Below are positions 54,555 through 57,612 of a stretch of 57,612 nucleotides of DNA, one piece after another. Source of the stretch: Betaproteobacteria bacterium (GTDB lineage Bacteria; Pseudomonadota; Gammaproteobacteria; Burkholderiales; Rhodocyclaceae). Position 1 is the first letter of the stretch; each line of letters starts with the position of its first letter. The notes below the pieces were generated by a model. The model did no database searches. It was not told the DNA's origin and saw only the letters and a program-made list of their open reading frames with translations. The translations under genes were made by a program, and so were the position numbers. Location: the NCBI GenBank assembly GCA_016194935.1, contig JACQAO010000072.1, forward strand, positions 1-57,612, given 5' to 3'.

Positions 54555-56662
54555 TGGCTGAGTCCTTCATCAGAAAGATCCAGCCGGATCGGGATGGGCT
54601 CGACTTCGATGGATTGAGAGAAGAAGGGATCAGGCTCGTTCAGGAGACGTCGGGGGATATCTGGACGGACTACAACCTGCACGATCCGGGCGTCACGGTC
54701 CTGGAAGCGCTTTGTTACGCATTGACCGACCTGGTATATCGGACCGGTTTCAGCGCTGCTGATTACCTGGCTTCCAGCGACGGGTCGCTGGATTATAAAA
54801 AGCTGGCGCTGTATCGTCCGGATGAAATATTTCCCTGTCATCCGATCACCGATAATGATTACCGCAAGCTTATCCTGAGCTCTGTTCCCAATATCGACAA
54901 TGTCTGGGTTCAGAGACCCACCGCCAGGCCAGGCGAGCTGCATGGGCTTTGCAACATATATGTGCAGTTGAGCGAACAGGTAAAAAATCAGGACAACAAA
55001 GGCGTCAGGAAGGCTTACGCCAACCTGATCGAAAAAACCTACGCGGCGAACCGTAACCTGTGCGAAGACCTGGCCGGAGTGGAAATCGTCAAGCGCATAC
55101 CTTTTTCCCTGCGCGGCACGATAGAGGTCGATGGGAAAAGGGAGCCGGCGAATATCCTCGCCGAAATCTATTTCGAGTGTGCGCAATATTTAAGTCCCAA
55201 GGTCCCTATCCATTCCTATGCTGAAATGCACAAGAGCGGAAGGAGCCTGGAGGACCTGTTCACCGGCGTATTGACGGGACATGGGTATATAGACGAAGCA
55301 GAATTGCATCCGTGGCACGGACATTTTTCGATCCACGACCTGATCGGAAGAATTGCCCGGGTGGATGGGGTAAAAAATATTAACCGCCTGGTTTTTGTGG
55401 ATGCGGATGGCGTTGAAACCGATCCGATCAACCTGGGTAATGAGCACTCATATCTGTCGGTTGCCTGCCTGCGATTTCCGCCGTCCGACAGCGAAGGTGA
55501 AATCAGGCTTTACAAGTCCGGCAAGGTTTACCCGGTGCTTCAGCGTGATGTCGAACCGGAATTCTATCGGCTGGAGTATAAGCAGCAGGCGTTGAGGCAG
55601 CACAAGCTGTGGTTTGACTGGGTTGACGCCCTGCTGCCAGCGGCTACTTTCCGGAATACCAGCGAATATTATTCGCTCCAGAATCACTTCCCGAATGCGT
55701 ACGGCCTGAACTCTTACGGGATACCCGATTCTTCGCCGCCGGAAAGAAAGGCGCAGGCCGCACAACTCAAGGCATACCTGCTTTTCTTCGAGCAGGTCTT
55801 GGCGAACTTTCTGCAAAACGTACAGGAAATCCCGAGGCTGTTTTCCACGGATGAACAGCTAAGACAATCGTATTTTTACCAGGTGCTGGGGGATGAAGCG
55901 GTTCCCAACATCGAGGCAGTCTATCTGGAAGGCGTCACGCGGATGGACGCCAGACTCGCCGGACTGCTCGCAGATATTGATAATTTCGGCGACCGGCGGA
56001 ACCGGGTTCTGGATTATTTATTAGGTGTCTATGGCGAGAAATTCAGCCAGAACTCGCTGCGCTACTTTTTCCCTGAAAACATGGACCCGGAGCAAGAGCG
56101 GATCAGGAACAAGCTTGCTCTGCTGAAAAATATTGTGGAAATCAGTAAAAGCCGTGCTGCGGCGTTCGACTATCGCAAGCCGTCGAGCGCCAGCCAGAAC
56201 ACCTCCGGCCTGCAAAGGAAATTGAAACTATTGCTTGGTTTTGCGCCGGATGACACGGCGCCGCCGCCAGAGACCTCCGGCGGTACGGGTCAGGTTGGCG
56301 AGGATTTGCAGATCGTGGAGCATATTCTGCTACGGCCCGGCGATCAGCCGGCTCAAGAGGGGCATGAGGTTGCCGAGGATTTTTTCAGTTTCAGGCTCAG
56401 CGTTATTTTTCCATCCGCTTCCCCCCGCTTTGCCAGTACCGAGTTTCACAAGCTGGCGGAAGAAACTGTCTCCCTGAATTGCCCGGCCCACATTCACCCG
56501 GAAGTATTCTGGCTTGATCAGGAGCAGTGGGGAAGATTCAATCTATTGCATCAGGCATGGCAGACAGCAAAGAGAACGGTTGGAGACCAGCCGGCAAAGA
56601 CTGCTGAAACAGCATCCCTATTGATCGATTTTCTTCTTGAAATCAGGGTGAGAGAAAATTAA
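54551..56662 (+). CDS. eCIS large baseplate protein (Pvc12/Afp12-like)
   Basis: 703 residues; a second ATG at 54554 is an alternative start. The N-terminus contains the family motif GDIWTDYNLHDPGVTVLEAL followed by CYALTDLVYRTGF, found in eCIS and related baseplate proteins. Later segments (LKAYLLFFEQVLANFLQNVQ, RNRVLDYLLGVYGEKFSQNS) fit the same family. It is expected to build the wedge with the 1251-residue protein. Its stop TAA overlaps the apparent ATT start of the next gene. Confidence 0.85.
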   Translation: MMAESFIRKIQPDRDGLDFDGLREEGIRLVQETSGDIWTDYNLHDPGVTVLEALCYALTDLVYRTGFSAADYLASSDGSLDYKKLALYRPDEIFPCHPITDNDYRKLILSSVPNIDNVWVQRPTARPGELHGLCNIYVQLSEQVKNQDNKGVRKAYANLIEKTYAANRNLCEDLAGVEIVKRIPFSLRGTIEVDGKREPANILAEIYFECAQYLSPKVPIHSYAEMHKSGRSLEDLFTGVLTGHGYIDEAELHPWHGHFSIHDLIGRIARVDGVKNINRLVFVDADGVETDPINLGNEHSYLSVACLRFPPSDSEGEIRLYKSGKVYPVLQRDVEPEFYRLEYKQQALRQHKLWFDWVDALLPAATFRNTSEYYSLQNHFPNAYGLNSYGIPDSSPPERKAQAAQLKAYLLFFEQVLANFLQNVQEIPRLFSTDEQLRQSYFYQVLGDEAVPNIEAVYLEGVTRMDARLAGLLADIDNFGDRRNRVLDYLLGVYGEKFSQNSLRYFFPENMDPEQERIRNKLALLKNIVEISKSRAAAFDYRKPSSASQNTSGLQRKLKLLLGFAPDDTAPPPETSGGTGQVGEDLQIVEHILLRPGDQPAQEGHEVAEDFFSFRLSVIFPSASPRFASTEFHKLAEETVSLNCPAHIHPEVFWLDQEQWGRFNLLHQAWQTAKRTVGDQPAKTAETASLLIDFLLEIRVREN

Positions 56663-57612
56663 TACGCGGCACATCATTGAGGAAGCCGTCTTCGATATTT
56701 CATTCGGTTCGGTCGGGTCTGCACTCGAGCAGGAATCCGGGCTGGGATATTTTATCCAGGATCGGCTGCTGCCTCTGGCCGATGAAATTTTCAGCGAGCT
56801 TTCGACCAATGGCGCGATAGCCAGGATAGACCAGCTTGAAATAGACCTGGGAGACATCAGCTACATCGGTTTTCAGGATGAAATGGAAAGCAGATTCAAA
56901 GAAAGACTCAGGTCGGCGTTGCGGGATAAATTAGAGTCGTTCGCGGCAGCGTCTTCTCCCGTTGAAGGCATCATCAGCGAACAGCAGGCGGAACGCGGGG
57001 AACTGGAATTCTTCCTGGAAACCGGACGCATGGCATGGAGCGGAAGTCATAAAACAGCAAAGTCTGTCGATGAGATGCTGGGGCAGGCGGTGCGGGATGG
57101 TAGGAGGGAGCTTGTCGAGTTCCTGAAAAATACGCCACAGCGCGACATGGTGGTGCAGCGTTTGACCAAGCAATTTTCCGAGCCGCTCATGGCAGAGGTC
57201 ATGCGTTTGCTCGCCCCGGCACACACGGATTTTTTTGAAGATCTGCTTGGAAAACTCGGGAAGCTCCTGAATGGTAATTTCAATGGCATCACTGAAAAAG
57301 AAGCCAGGGCGTTAATCCGCGAGCGACTGCTACACGCATACCTGGATTCCGGTAGTAAAAATAATATTTTCGATCCGGAACGGCTTTTCCAGGAAACCAT
57401 GCGCAGTGTTTTTCCTCAACAGGCTTCAGCACAAAATGCCTCGGACATCGAATTCGACAACATCCCGCAAAAAACACGTCAACGACAAATAGAAGCGGCG
57501 CTCACGCAAGGCAAAGCGGAAGAGATCGAAGCGAGCTGGGCGGAGATACTGCGGACGGAAGGAGCGCAGATACGCGAGATATTTGCGCGACATCTGGGAA
57601 CAGCGCAAGCCA
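56658..57612 (+). CDS. eCIS tape-measure protein (CIS_TMP-like), 3' end beyond the window
   Basis: 318 codons are open to the window edge, so the gene is partial. The start of the frame reads NTRHIIEEAVFDISFGSVGS, then LGYFIQDRLLPLADEIFSEL and IARIDQLEIDLGDI, the signature of contractile injection system tape-measure proteins; FFLETGRMAWSG matches their recurrent FLxTGxLPW motif. No ATG, GTG or TTG lies in frame before this region; ATT at 56658 is the best start, with GGTGA seven to eleven bases ahead. The first in-frame ATG (56882) would lose the conserved N-terminus. This protein sets sheath length. Confidence 0.8.
   Translation, partial: MNTRHIIEEAVFDISFGSVGSALEQESGLGYFIQDRLLPLADEIFSELSTNGAIARIDQLEIDLGDISYIGFQDEMESRFKERLRSALRDKLESFAAASSPVEGIISEQQAERGELEFFLETGRMAWSGSHKTAKSVDEMLGQAVRDGRRELVEFLKNTPQRDMVVQRLTKQFSEPLMAEVMRLLAPAHTDFFEDLLGKLGKLLNGNFNGITEKEARALIRERLLHAYLDSGSKNNIFDPERLFQETMRSVFPQQASAQNASDIEFDNIPQKTRQRQIEAALTQGKAEEIEASWAEILRTEGAQIREIFARHLGTAQA

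Noticed and set aside
42639..57612. Type VI secretion or a contractile prophage
   Set aside because: There are no TssB/C/JLM-like membrane-complex genes, no capsid, terminase, holin or integrase genes, and the DUF4255, DUF5908 and CIS_TMP proteins are eCIS-specific.

Overview
This window looks like the chromosome of a GC-rich betaproteobacterium, probably in the Nitrosomonadales/Rhodocyclales range. That placement rests on conserved betaproteobacterial blocks (COG4255/RpfE-like gene-recJ-prfB, lolCD, DUF2062-comEC, lysC followed by tRNA-Ser) and on protein style. It is an inference from reading, not a database match.

Layout. (1) 0-4.2 kb: a MocR-type regulator, an agmatinase-family hydrolase and a divergent class III aminotransferase, which look like one nitrogen-catabolism module. 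(2) 4.2-10.1 kb: housekeeping genes. On the minus strand are a COG4255-like gene, recJ and prfB, with prfB carrying an intact programmed +1 frameshift. On the plus strand are lolC and lolD. (3) 10.1-17.0 kb: an accessory stretch of small toxin-antitoxin modules (MazF-like pair, MntA/HepT, a DUF433/HicB-like relic cluster, ParD/RelE-like pair), a LysR/NmrA divergent pair and two small exporters (LysE and EamA type). (4) 17.0-22.3 kb: a potassium channel with a TrkA domain, DUF2062, ComEC, and a two-gene chromate transporter. (5) 22.3-27.5 kb: a TetR-controlled HlyD/ABC exporter, a lipoprotein, a HigBA-like pair and tRNA-Ser(UGA). (6) 27.5-36.0 kb: a minus-strand catabolic operon with AlkJ-like GMC dehydrogenase, aldehyde dehydrogenase, AlkK-like acyl-CoA ligase, a GST, an enoyl-CoA hydratase and two MaoC hydratases, under an IclR regulator. 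It reads as oxidation of an alcohol to aldehyde, acid and acyl-CoA, followed by hydration chemistry. (7) 36.1-42.4 kb: QueD, a radical SAM protein, a small HTH regulator, aspartate kinase, tRNA-Ser(GCU), tRNA-Arg(ACG), an orphan ABC substrate-binding protein and an RhlE-type helicase.

(8) 42.6 kb to the right edge: an extracellular contractile injection system (eCIS, Afp/PVC-like). In order it encodes a DUF4255 cap protein, an unknown 285-residue protein, one sheath, two tube proteins, a 54-residue DUF5908-like protein, a LysM baseplate protein, a VgrG-like spike, a gp25 wedge, two very large baseplate-J-like proteins separated by a fibre-like protein, and the start of the tape-measure protein, cut by the window edge. 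The sheath, tube, spike, wedge and ruler are all present. No effector, PAAR tip or AAA+ ATPase is visible and those may lie further right. The most notable local details are a strong terminator-like hairpin between the two tube genes, a tape-measure gene that appears to start at ATT, and the two unrecognised genes inside the cluster.
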